Below, piece after piece: positions 47,298-56,501 of a stretch of DNA of 64,000 bases. Source of the stretch: Flavobacterium anseongense (lineage in GTDB: Bacteria; Bacteroidota; Bacteroidia; Flavobacteriales; Flavobacteriaceae); contig NZ_JAKIHN010000001.1 of assembly GCF_021608185.1 (NCBI RefSeq), forward strand, positions 434,001 to 498,000. Direction: 5' to 3'. The position numbers were made by a program, and so were the translations under genes. A model generated the notes under the pieces. The model was not told where the DNA came from, did not search any database, and saw nothing but the letters and a program-made list of their open reading frames with translations. Within the stretch, counting starts at the first letter, position 1; the number at the start of each line of letters is the position of its first letter.

Positions 47298-47590
47298 AGC
47301 TGTTCCTGAACAAGTCCAATAATAGTGTTGGCATCCAATTCTCCTGATTGTCTCCAAACCATTTGTCCTTCTTTGTAAATCATAAGGGTTGGCAATCCTT
47401 TGATGCGAAGTGCATCGGCCAATTCCTGATTTTTATCTACATCAATTTTTATCACTTTTGCTCTATCACCAAGCGCAGCTGCTACATCTCTGATAACAGG
47501 ATGCATAGAAACCGAAGATTCATTCCACTCTGTGTAAAAGTCGATTAACACAGGTACTTGAGCATTGATTAATTCTCCAAATTTTGACAT
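47294..47590 (-). CDS. Thioredoxin-fold protein without catalytic cysteines
   Basis: 98 residues with a clear thioredoxin fold: LIDFYTEW, KVIKIDVDKNQELA, GLPTLMIYKEG with the cis-proline (Pro67), and a C-terminal helix. The position of the CGPC active site reads Asn23-Glu-Ser-Ser26, so both cysteines are absent and there is no Cys elsewhere in the protein. It cannot act as a disulfide reductase. A binding, chaperone or regulatory role is possible. No signal peptide, so cytoplasmic. It ends 4 bp into the convergent deacetylase gene. Confidence 0.9.
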   Translation of the reverse strand: MSKFGELINAQVPVLIDFYTEWNESSVSMHPVIRDVAAALGDRAKVIKIDVDKNQELADALRIKGLPTLMIYKEGQMVWRQSGELDANTIIGLVQEQL

Positions 47591-47664
47591 AAAACCAAAA
47601 TAATTTTAATTCTTTTTTTTGATTAAAAGAAATACTAAAGCACAAATGTAGCATTTTTAACTAA

Positions 47665-48897
47665 TTATGCTACTTTTTCCCCTTTTTTTAGTTCAAAAAC
47701 CGTTATTTCGGGCATAATACCAACTCGTCCGGGATAGGCATGAAATCCGAAACCGCGATTTACATACACATATCTTCCAAATTCTTCATACAATCCTGCC
47801 CATTGTTTGTACATGTATTGCGCCAAACTCCATTTAAAATAACCCGGAACTTCGATGCCAAATTGCATTCCGTGTGTGTGTCCCGAAAGTGTTAGCTGAA
47901 TGTTTTTTGGATGTTCTTTCACAATATATTCCCAATGGCTTGGGTCGTGACTCATCAGGATTTTAAAATCTTCAGCGGTTAAGTTTTCCGAAGCTTTATT
48001 AATGTCGCCAAATTCGCCAAAGTGTTTTCCCCAGTTTTCTACGCCAATCAAGGCAATTTCATCATTCCCTTTTTTGATTTTTACATGCTCATTCATCATC
48101 AATTTAAAATCGATTTGACGGTGTAAATCTTTGATGGCTTCAAAATTATCGGCTTTTGCTTTTTCCGATTTCCAATCTAAATAAGCTCCATAATCATGGT
48201 TTCCCAAAATGGAATATTTCCCGTATTCGTGTTTTTTTATTCCATTAAAAATGGCAATCCACGGATGCATTTCATCAGCTTTGGCATTAACTATATCTCC
48301 AGTAAACAATAACAAATCAGATTCTTGCTCGTTGATTAAATCAATTGCATAGCGTATTTTTTCTTCGTTGTCAAAACTTCCGCTGTGAATGTCCGAGATT
48401 TGAGTGACTTTAAAGCCGTCAAAGGCATCGGGTAAATCCGGAAAAAATAAGGTTTGTCGAAATACTTTGTAATTGTATTTTCCAATCGCCATTCCGTAAA
48501 CCAAAGAAAGAAACGGAACCGCCGCTAATCCGAGTGCTACCTGACTGACAAACTTTCTTCTTTCGGGTAGAAAACTGTCCGAATTGTGTCCCATAAAATG
48601 AGTAACTGTTCCCATTAAAAATCGGAAAACATCTTCCAAAAGCATTACAAATGTCAATACTATTTTAGGAAGCAAAACCAAAAGCAGTAATCCTAAAGTA
48701 ATCAAAGTCATTTTGGTTTGCCCAACGCTTCTGTCAAACTTCATCATCTCATAGGTAATAAATACAATCGCCGCAACCGAAATAACAGCATAAGTAATCA
48801 AAATCCATTTAGACTTTGTAACTGTTTTTATAGCTTGAAAAGCGTAAAGTTCGACTATGAAAATGATTACGAAAAGAAATATCAAGCGAAGACCCAT
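47665..48897 (-). CDS. Membrane-anchored metallophosphoesterase
   Basis: 410 residues. Three or four hydrophobic segments (about 1-20, 30-50, 65-95, 115-140) anchor it in the membrane. The calcineurin-like phosphoesterase domain covers about 155-400 with the full set of metal motifs: SDIHSGS, GDIVN, GNHDYG, and GHTHGMQFG near the end. The family includes UDP-diacylglucosamine pyrophosphatase-like and YkuE-like enzymes; the substrate here cannot be assigned. Single-gene unit divergent from polA. Confidence 0.9.
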   Translation of the reverse strand: MGLRLIFLFVIIFIVELYAFQAIKTVTKSKWILITYAVISVAAIVFITYEMMKFDRSVGQTKMTLITLGLLLLVLLPKIVLTFVMLLEDVFRFLMGTVTHFMGHNSDSFLPERRKFVSQVALGLAAVPFLSLVYGMAIGKYNYKVFRQTLFFPDLPDAFDGFKVTQISDIHSGSFDNEEKIRYAIDLINEQESDLLLFTGDIVNAKADEMHPWIAIFNGIKKHEYGKYSILGNHDYGAYLDWKSEKAKADNFEAIKDLHRQIDFKLMMNEHVKIKKGNDEIALIGVENWGKHFGEFGDINKASENLTAEDFKILMSHDPSHWEYIVKEHPKNIQLTLSGHTHGMQFGIEVPGYFKWSLAQYMYKQWAGLYEEFGRYVYVNRGFGFHAYPGRVGIMPEITVFELKKGEKVA

Positions 48898-49064
48898 TTT
48901 AAAATTTTTAACAAATTAACAAAGAAAGTTAATGCAATTTGAAGTTATTAAATCATTTTTAACATTGATTTAATTTCTGTTGAAAAACAATCGGTCATTT
49001 TTGAAACTTTAGCTATTTTTACACCTCAATCTGAATTCTTTCAGATTCTAATCCTATTTAAATT

Positions 49065-51923
49065 ATGTCACAAAAACGCCTTTTCCTTCTCGATGCTTAC
49101 GCCTTAATTTTTCGCGGGTATTATGCCTTTATAAAAAATCCACGTATCAATTCAAAAGGAATGGATACATCCGCCATTATGGGATTTATGAATGCCTTAA
49201 TGGATGTTATCAAGCGTGAAAAACCGGATCATTTGGCCGTTGCTTTTGATAAAGGCGGAAGCGACTATCGTTATGAAATGTATAAGGAATACAAAGCGCA
49301 TCGCGATGAAACGCCCGAAGCCATAAAAATTGCTGTTCCCTATATTCAGGAATTATTGAAAGCGATGCATATTCCAATTATTGAAAAACCGGGTTACGAA
49401 GCGGATGATTTGATTGGAACTTTGGCAAAACAAGCTGAAAAAGAAAACTTTCAGGTTTTTATGGTTACGCCCGATAAGGATTTTGCGCAATTGGTTTCCG
49501 AAAATATTTTTATGTACAAACCAGCCCGAATGGGGAACGATATCGAAATTTGGGGAATTCCCGAAGTCTTAGCCAAATTCGAAATCGAACATCCGGATCA
49601 GGTGATTGATTTCCTCGGAATGATGGGCGATGCTGCCGATAATATTCCCGGATTGCCCGGCGTTGGTGAAGTTACAGCGAAGAAATTATTGAAAGAATTT
49701 GGTTCGATGGAAAATCTTTTGGCAAATACCGATAAGCTAAAAGGCGCGATGAAAGACAAAATCGAAGCCAATGCCGAACTCGGAATTTTATCCAAAAAAT
49801 TAGCCCGAATTCTATTGGATTGCCCGGTAACTTTTGATGCTGCTGATTTTGAAGTATCCAAACCCGATGTGGAAAAAACAGACGCATTGTTCATGGAATT
49901 AGAATTCCGTCAAATGAAAGCACAATTTGATAAATGGTTTGGAACCGGAAAAGAATTTGATGAAATTGAAACTAATGGAAATGGTACAGAAACATCAAAT
50001 GAAACTCCAAAAGCAGCCAAAAAAGCAGCTCCAAAAAATGAAAACCAATTCGATTTGTTTGGCTTTTCAGATGATGAAAGCGACGAACCAAAACCACATT
50101 CTTATTATGCAACACTGGAAACTACTGAACATTTATACCAAGTTGTTCAGGGAGAATTAGGAACAAAATTATTCCTGCAAAACCTGATGAATCAAACGTC
50201 GGTGTGTTTTGATACCGAAACTACGGGAATTGACGCATTAAATGCTGAGCTAGTTGGAATGTCATTTTCGTTTGAAAAAGGAAAAGCATTTTACGTTCCG
50301 TTTCCCGAAAACCAAGAGGAAGCTCAAGCTTTGGCAGAAAAATTCAAACCATTTTTTGAAAGCGAATCCATCGAAAAGATTGGACAAAACGTTAAATACG
50401 ATTTGAAAGTCTTGTCCAAATACGGAATCCAGATCAAAGGAAAATTATTCGATACAATGATTGCGCATTATCTGATTAATCCGGATATGCGTCACAATAT
50501 GGATGTTTTATCGGAAACGTATTTGAAATATTCGCCAAAATCAATTGAAACATTAATTGGCAAAAAAGGTAAAAACCAATTGTCAATGCGCGACGTGCCT
50601 TTGGAAGACATCAAAGAATACGCCGCCGAAGATGCTGATATTACGCTACAACTGAAAGAAGTTTTCAGCCCAATTTTAGACAAAGCTGAAACCAAAAAGT
50701 TGTTCGAAGAAATCGAAATTCCATTGATTCCGGTTCTTGCCGCTATGGAAATGGAAGGCATCAATCTTGATATCAATTATTTAAAATCAATGTCGGTTGA
50801 CATGCAAAAAGAAATCAACGAATTCGAACAAAAAATATACGAAGCGGCAGGCGAAAAGTTCAATTTGGCTTCCCCAAAACAACTCGGCGATATTCTTTTC
50901 GATAAACTAAAAATTGGTGGAGCAAAACAAAAGAAAACCAAAACCGGGCAATATGCCACAGGCGAAGAAGTATTGTCATATTTGGCGAACGATAATCCAA
51001 TTGTAAAAGACATACTCGACTGGCGTCAAATGGTGAAATTACAAAGCACTTATATCGAAGCGTTACCAACTCAGGTCGATGCCAAAACCAAACGCGTTCA
51101 CACCGATTATATGCAAACCGTTGCAGCAACAGGTCGTTTGAGTTCTAATAATCCAAATCTGCAAAACATTCCGATTCGTACCGAACGCGGTAGACTAATC
51201 AGAAAAGCATTTATTGCGCGAGACGAAAATTACACCTTACTTTCTGCCGATTATTCGCAAATAGAACTTCGAATTATTGCTGCTTTATCGGGCGAAGAAA
51301 ATATGATTAAGGCGTTTCAGAACAATGAAGATATTCATAAAAGTACGGCCGCAAAAGTATTTAATGTCCCGCTGGAAGAAGTTACCAAAGAACAACGAAG
51401 CAATGCCAAAACGGTAAACTTCGGAATCATTTATGGTGTTTCTGCTTTTGGATTGAGCAATCAGACTTCATTATCGCGTTCTGAAAGTGCCGCTTTGATC
51501 GATGCGTATTACAAAACCTATCCAAAATTAAAATCCTATATGTCTGAGCAAGTCGATTTTGCCCGTCAGAATGGTTATGTGCAAACGGTTCTAGGAAGAC
51601 GTCGTTATTTAAAAGATATTAATTCAGCAAACGCTATTGTTCGTGGTGCTGCAGAACGAAATGCTGTAAATGCTCCAATTCAGGGAAGCGCTGCTGATAT
51701 TATCAAAATTGCGATGATTAATATTTACAAAAAACTGTCTTCGGAAAACTGGAGATCAAAAATGCTTCTTCAAGTTCATGATGAACTTGTTTTTGATGTG
51801 CATCAATCTGAATTAGAAAAAATCCAGCCGATGATTAAACACGAAATGGAAAATGCCTTCAAAATGGCTGTTCCTCTCGATGTAGAACTTGGTTTAGGAA
51901 AAGATTGGCTTGAGGCACACTAA
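49065..51923 (+). CDS. polA: DNA polymerase I
   Basis: 952 residues with three domains: 5'-3' flap exonuclease (about 1-290, starting MSQKRLFLLDAYALIFRGYY), 3'-5' proofreading exonuclease with an intact exo I FDTETTG (about 382-388), and the polymerase with motif A DYSQIELR (about 728) and motif C VHDE (about 904). The linker about 300-345 is Lys/Asp/Glu-rich. Role: Okazaki fragment processing and repair. Transcribed in the same direction as the envelope cluster that begins 86 bp downstream; no terminator is visible between them. Confidence 0.97.
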   Translation: MSQKRLFLLDAYALIFRGYYAFIKNPRINSKGMDTSAIMGFMNALMDVIKREKPDHLAVAFDKGGSDYRYEMYKEYKAHRDETPEAIKIAVPYIQELLKAMHIPIIEKPGYEADDLIGTLAKQAEKENFQVFMVTPDKDFAQLVSENIFMYKPARMGNDIEIWGIPEVLAKFEIEHPDQVIDFLGMMGDAADNIPGLPGVGEVTAKKLLKEFGSMENLLANTDKLKGAMKDKIEANAELGILSKKLARILLDCPVTFDAADFEVSKPDVEKTDALFMELEFRQMKAQFDKWFGTGKEFDEIETNGNGTETSNETPKAAKKAAPKNENQFDLFGFSDDESDEPKPHSYYATLETTEHLYQVVQGELGTKLFLQNLMNQTSVCFDTETTGIDALNAELVGMSFSFEKGKAFYVPFPENQEEAQALAEKFKPFFESESIEKIGQNVKYDLKVLSKYGIQIKGKLFDTMIAHYLINPDMRHNMDVLSETYLKYSPKSIETLIGKKGKNQLSMRDVPLEDIKEYAAEDADITLQLKEVFSPILDKAETKKLFEEIEIPLIPVLAAMEMEGINLDINYLKSMSVDMQKEINEFEQKIYEAAGEKFNLASPKQLGDILFDKLKIGGAKQKKTKTGQYATGEEVLSYLANDNPIVKDILDWRQMVKLQSTYIEALPTQVDAKTKRVHTDYMQTVAATGRLSSNNPNLQNIPIRTERGRLIRKAFIARDENYTLLSADYSQIELRIIAALSGEENMIKAFQNNEDIHKSTAAKVFNVPLEEVTKEQRSNAKTVNFGIIYGVSAFGLSNQTSLSRSESAALIDAYYKTYPKLKSYMSEQVDFARQNGYVQTVLGRRRYLKDINSANAIVRGAAERNAVNAPIQGSAADIIKIAMINIYKKLSSENWRSKMLLQVHDELVFDVHQSELEKIQPMIKHEMENAFKMAVPLDVELGLGKDWLEAH

Positions 51924-52009
51924 CCCGTTTAGGTAAACAAAGGGTAAACATAGCTGTTATTTAAATTTTTGCATCTAAATTTTTACTACTTTTAAAATGT
52001 AAAAATGCT

Positions 52010-52918
52010 ATGACTTTGGAAACACTAAAGACGATTTTGTATTTTTCTATTTTTAGATATCCTCTTAAAATTGAAGAAATACATAGTTACACTAACTATG
52101 TAAATATCTCAGAAACAGAAAAAGAATTACAACACTTGATGGATGAAAAAATTCTTATCAAAGTGGATGAGTTTTATGTTTATGGCAGCGATTTAGATTC
52201 GGTCATCAAAAGACTGAGAGGGAATTTACACGCCAAGAAAGCACTTACAAAAGCTAATCAAAGAGCAAAATTGATTGCCAAATTTCCATATGTTGAAGCC
52301 GTTGGAATATCGGGTTCGTTGTCAAAAGACTATTATGATAATGAAAGTGATATTGATTTTTTTGTCATTACTAAACCCAATAAATTATGGATATGTAGAA
52401 CCTTATTAATGCTTTACAAAAAGATATTTCTGCTTAATTCCCGAAAATATTTTTGTGTAAATTACTTTGTCTCATCCAATCAAATGGAAATTCAGGAAAA
52501 GAATAGGTTTACGGCTACCGAATTAAAAACTTTGATTCCGATACATGGCAAAACTGTTTTCGAGCAATTTTATCAAAGCAACAAATGGGTAAATGATTAT
52601 TTTTCGAAGTTTGAACCGCAAATTGAAACGATTCAAAACACAAAAAAAACTAGTCTTTCCCGTTTAATTGAATTCGCTTTTGACACTAAATTTGGAACTA
52701 TAACTGATTCCGCATTCAAAGTAATAACCTTAAAAAAATGGAAGTCTAAATTTCATTACATGAATGAAGAAGATTTCAAAATTGCGCTCAAAACAACCAA
52801 ATCTGTTTCAAAACACCATCCATCAAACTTTCAAAAAAAAGTTATCTTATCTTTGAATACAAAACTCGAAGAAGTTCAGTCAAAGTATAATGTAGTTTTA
52901 CAAAGAGAGCATGTCTAA
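52010..52918 (+). CDS. Nucleotidyltransferase-fold protein
   Basis: 302 residues. A winged-helix-like N-terminus (about 1-60, LKTILYFSIFRYPLKIEEI) is followed by a nucleotidyltransferase signature: SGSLS (Gly102-Ser103) then ESDIDFFVIT with Asp114 and Asp116, the GS-x10-DxD pattern that binds Mg-NTP. Whether it adds nucleotides to a small molecule, a protein or a sugar cannot be told. It is the first gene of the tightly packed 52-62.7 kb run; the next gene overlaps its end by 8 bp. Confidence 0.75.
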   Translation: MTLETLKTILYFSIFRYPLKIEEIHSYTNYVNISETEKELQHLMDEKILIKVDEFYVYGSDLDSVIKRLRGNLHAKKALTKANQRAKLIAKFPYVEAVGISGSLSKDYYDNESDIDFFVITKPNKLWICRTLLMLYKKIFLLNSRKYFCVNYFVSSNQMEIQEKNRFTATELKTLIPIHGKTVFEQFYQSNKWVNDYFSKFEPQIETIQNTKKTSLSRLIEFAFDTKFGTITDSAFKVITLKKWKSKFHYMNEEDFKIALKTTKSVSKHHPSNFQKKVILSLNTKLEEVQSKYNVVLQREHV

Positions 52919-54374
52919 AATCCTTTTTTCGCATTCCTATTATTACAAACTTGACCCAAAACAATGGAAAAACAAAACTCCTTTTCCTCCTTTGGGAACT
53001 TTGTATGCGGCTTCTTTATTGCAAAAAAACGGTTTTGAAGTTTCCCTTTTTGACACTAATTTATTGGATTCTCCAAAATCAATCCAACCTATTTTACACC
53101 AAACAAAACCAAATTATCTTGTAATTTTTGACGATGGATTTAATTATCTCACCAAAATGTGTCTCACCAATATGCGTGAAGCTTGTTTTGAAATGATACG
53201 ATATGGCAAAAACCACAATTGCACCGTCATTGTCTGCAGTTCAGATGCTACCGATCATTATCAAAAATATATTGAAAAAGGCGCTGATTTTATTTTGCAG
53301 GGCGAAGGCGAAGTCACACTTTTGGAGCTTCTAAAATCAATTGAAGAAAACAAGAGCTTTGATGATCTACAAGGAATAGTTTTCCAAAAAAATAATGCTA
53401 TTCAGGTCAATAAAAAAAGAGAAGTGCAACAAGTTTTAGACGAATTCCCTTTGCCCGCTTGGGATTTAGTAGACATAGAAAGCTATCGAAAAGTCTGGAA
53501 ACAAAGCGGACAGGAATTCACATTAAATATTGCCACCACTCGAGGTTGTCCGTATAAATGTAATTGGTGCGCCAAACCCATTTATGGCAATCGTTACAAC
53601 GCTCATTCGCCCGAATATATTGTTAATGAAATTGCTTTTTTGAAAGCCAATTTTGGAGTGACTCGTTTTTGGATGTGTGATGATATTTTTGGCTTAAAGC
53701 CGAATTGGGTGCAGGAATTCAACGCCAAATTGAAAGAACAAAATCTAAAAATCAGCTATTATATCCAAAGTCGCGTTGATTTATTATTGAAAGAAGATAC
53801 AATTGATTGCCTGGCTGAATCGGGTTTGGAAGAAGTTTGGGTAGGTGCCGAAAGTGCCTCGCAAAAAATTCTGGATGCGATGGATAAAGGCACAACTGTG
53901 GAACAGATTTATCAGGCAACAGCTATTCTAAAAGCTAAAAAAATCAAGGTTGCCTTCTTTTTGCAGTTTGGTTATTTAGACGAAAATCAGGAAGACATTG
54001 CCAAAACGATTGCAATGGTCAAAGAATTAAAGCCGGATAACATCGGAATTTCTGTTTCCTATCCGTTGCCCGGAACCAAATTTTATGAGAAAGTCAAAGA
54101 TGATTTAAAACTGAAATCAAATTGGACCGATTCGGATGATTTTGAGATGATGTTTCATGGCACGTATAATTCCAATTACTACCGAAAACTGCAACGCTTT
54201 GTGCATAAAGAATTCAGAAAACTGCAAGGATTTGAAAATTTAAAACTGTTATTCTCTGAACCTTCTAGTGTTTCTGTTGCCAAAATAAAATCGATTGCAA
54301 AATTGGGTTATTATATTCCGAGTGCGTTTTTGGATACACTTTCGCTAAAAAAAATGCAACAACATGGAAGCTAG
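52911..54374 (+). CDS. B12-binding-type radical SAM protein (copy 1)
   Basis: 487 residues. The N-terminal 130 residues look like the B12-binding Rossmann domain of class B radical SAM enzymes (FPPLGTLYAASLLQKNGFEVSLFDTN), although the cobalamin DxHxxG motif is not seen. The radical SAM core has the cluster motif CPYKCNWC near residue 213-220 (three Cys) and a GCTRFW-like barrel beyond. Class B enzymes perform C-methylations or ring contractions. It is paralogous to the gene at 55128. Overlaps both neighbours (8 and 11 bp). Confidence 0.85.
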   Translation: MSKILFSHSYYYKLDPKQWKNKTPFPPLGTLYAASLLQKNGFEVSLFDTNLLDSPKSIQPILHQTKPNYLVIFDDGFNYLTKMCLTNMREACFEMIRYGKNHNCTVIVCSSDATDHYQKYIEKGADFILQGEGEVTLLELLKSIEENKSFDDLQGIVFQKNNAIQVNKKREVQQVLDEFPLPAWDLVDIESYRKVWKQSGQEFTLNIATTRGCPYKCNWCAKPIYGNRYNAHSPEYIVNEIAFLKANFGVTRFWMCDDIFGLKPNWVQEFNAKLKEQNLKISYYIQSRVDLLLKEDTIDCLAESGLEEVWVGAESASQKILDAMDKGTTVEQIYQATAILKAKKIKVAFFLQFGYLDENQEDIAKTIAMVKELKPDNIGISVSYPLPGTKFYEKVKDDLKLKSNWTDSDDFEMMFHGTYNSNYYRKLQRFVHKEFRKLQGFENLKLLFSEPSSVSVAKIKSIAKLGYYIPSAFLDTLSLKKMQQHGS

Positions 54375-55131
54375 TTTTGACAAAGTCGCTGTAAATTATG
54401 ACTCCACATTTACCAATTCAGAAATTGGAAAACTGCAGCGAAACTCAGTTTACAAACAGCTTTCAAAACAGTTAGATTCAATTCAAAATGTTTTAGAGAT
54501 CAATTGCGGAACCGGCGAAGATGCGATTTGGTTTGCCAAACAAAATTACAATGTAACGGCTACGGATATTTCACCAAAAATGATTGAAGTCGCTAAAAGT
54601 AAAGCAAACCTCAACTTCAAAACAGCCGATATAAATTCAATTGCTTCAATTTTTGAAAGCGAAAAATTCGATTTGATTTTTTCCAATTTTGGTGGTTTGA
54701 ATTGTTTGTCGAAATCGGAATTGGAAAAGTTCTTTGTGAATGGCGATTCGATACTTTCTGAAAAAGGGAAATTGGCTTTGGTAATTATGCCGAAGAATAC
54801 ACTTTGGGAGCAATTTTACTTTTTGGCGAAAGCCCGATTTTCATCAATATTCAGACGAAAAAAAGAATTCGTTTTAGCCGATGTTGACGGAGAAAAAGTA
54901 GCAACGTATTACTACAACCCAAAAGATATTGTAAATTTAGCGGAAGCTAATTTTGAAATTGTAGCAACAAAGCCGATTGGCTTTTTTGTGCCGCCATCGT
55001 ATTTGGAGCCATTTTTCAAAAACAAAAAAGGATTGTTAGGGTTTTTAAATTCATTTGAAAACCGAATTAAAAACTGGCAATTCCTTTCAAAATATGCCGA
55101 TCATTACATCATAATATTGCAAAAAAGATGA
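54364..55131 (+). CDS. Class I SAM-dependent methyltransferase (copy 1)
   Basis: 255 residues. SAM-binding motif I is VLEINCGTGEDAIWFA (about residue 40-55), then VTATDISPKMIEVA, and a LIFSNFGGLNC post-motif. The C-terminal third (about 150-255) is basic and hydrophobic and probably binds the acceptor or membrane. The substrate is unknown. It is placed between two radical SAM proteins and overlaps them (11 bp and 4 bp), suggesting their chemistry is coordinated. Confidence 0.85.
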   Translation: MEASFDKVAVNYDSTFTNSEIGKLQRNSVYKQLSKQLDSIQNVLEINCGTGEDAIWFAKQNYNVTATDISPKMIEVAKSKANLNFKTADINSIASIFESEKFDLIFSNFGGLNCLSKSELEKFFVNGDSILSEKGKLALVIMPKNTLWEQFYFLAKARFSSIFRRKKEFVLADVDGEKVATYYYNPKDIVNLAEANFEIVATKPIGFFVPPSYLEPFFKNKKGLLGFLNSFENRIKNWQFLSKYADHYIIILQKR

Positions 55132-56498
55132 GTTTGCTTTTTACACATGCCTATTATTTATCGGATGATCCAAAGGAGCAAAAGATAATGAAACCCTATC
55201 CACCGTTAGGGTTGCTTTATGTTTCGGGCTATTTGAAAAGCAAGAATATTGCGAATGATGTTTTTGACACGACATTTTCTTCCCAAAAAGAACAACTCGA
55301 ATTTATAGCTGAAAAAAGTCCAAAAGTCATTTGCATTTACACCAATCTGATGACTAAAATTGAAGTCATTAAACTGATTAAAATCCTGAAAAGTGAAGCT
55401 TTTGGTTTTCCGAAAATCATTCTTGGCGGACCGGATGTTACATACAATATTGCCAACTATTTAAAAGCCGGTGCTGATTTTTTAGTCATTGGCGAAGGAG
55501 AAGAAACTACGTTTGAATTGTATAATGCGATTATGACAAATGCCACTTTTCATCAAGTGAATGGCATTGCTTTTTTGGAAAACAATCAAATCATACAAAC
55601 TACAGCACGAACCAAGTTCAAAGAACTGGACGAATTGCCCTTGCCAAATCGAGATGCCATTAACATGCACAACTATCTGGAAACCTGGAAAACCAATCAC
55701 GGACAAAGTTCGATGACAATTTCTACACAGCGTGGTTGTCCTTATACCTGCAAATGGTGCAGCACGGCAGTTTACGGTCAAAGTTATCGTCGCCGTCCTG
55801 CAAATCAAGTGGCGGAAGAAATGAAAATACTGAAAGAACAATACCATCCCGATGCGCTTTGGTTTGTGGATGATGTTTTTACTGTAAGCCATAAATGGTT
55901 GATTTCTTTTAGAGAAGAAGTTTTGAAACAAGATGCTGTAATTCCGTTTGAATGTATTACAAGAGCCGAACGTTTGAATGACGAAATTCTGCAACTACTA
56001 AAAGATGTTGGTTGTTTCAGAATCTGGATTGGTGCCGAAAGCGGTTCACAAACCATCATTGATGCGATGGACAGACGTGTTGATGTGAATCAGGTGAAGA
56101 AAATAATTCAGGATACGAATGCAATGGGAATTGAAACCGGAACATTCATCATGCTTGGTTATCCCGGAGAAACCGAAAAAGACATTACAGAAACGATTCA
56201 GTATTTAAAGGATGCCAATCCGACTTTATATACCATAACAGTGGCGTATCCTATTAAAGGAACTTCGTTATATGATGAAATTGAATCTAAAATTACAAGT
56301 CAACCGGAATGGGAAACTTCCACTGACCGCGACATTGATTTTGAGCGAACGTATTCCCGAAAATATTACAAATATGCTGTAAGCAAAGTGGTGAATGAAG
56401 TCGAATTTCATAAAACCATTTCGAAAACCAGTTTAAAAGCTTTGAAATTAAAAACCAAATCCATTTTAGCAACAGGGTTAATGAAATTAAACAAATAA
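55128..56498 (+). CDS. B12-binding-type radical SAM protein (copy 2)
   Basis: 456 residues, clearly related to the 52911 protein: the N-terminus has the same FTHAYYLSDDPKEQ and YPPLGLLYVSGYL pattern, and the cluster motif is CPYTCKWC (about 205-212, after TQRGCP). A GEGEETTFEL segment closes the B12-type domain, and GAESGSQTIIDAMDR is typical of the class. No DxHxxG motif. The ATGA overlap with the methyltransferase indicates translational coupling. Confidence 0.85.
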   Translation: MSLLFTHAYYLSDDPKEQKIMKPYPPLGLLYVSGYLKSKNIANDVFDTTFSSQKEQLEFIAEKSPKVICIYTNLMTKIEVIKLIKILKSEAFGFPKIILGGPDVTYNIANYLKAGADFLVIGEGEETTFELYNAIMTNATFHQVNGIAFLENNQIIQTTARTKFKELDELPLPNRDAINMHNYLETWKTNHGQSSMTISTQRGCPYTCKWCSTAVYGQSYRRRPANQVAEEMKILKEQYHPDALWFVDDVFTVSHKWLISFREEVLKQDAVIPFECITRAERLNDEILQLLKDVGCFRIWIGAESGSQTIIDAMDRRVDVNQVKKIIQDTNAMGIETGTFIMLGYPGETEKDITETIQYLKDANPTLYTITVAYPIKGTSLYDEIESKITSQPEWETSTDRDIDFERTYSRKYYKYAVSKVVNEVEFHKTISKTSLKALKLKTKSILATGLMKLNK

Positions 56499-56501
56499 AC
56501 C

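Noticed and set aside
55482..55994. 170-residue open frame opposite the second radical SAM gene
   Set aside because: It mirrors the conserved cluster-binding region of the sense gene and encodes no recognisable domain.
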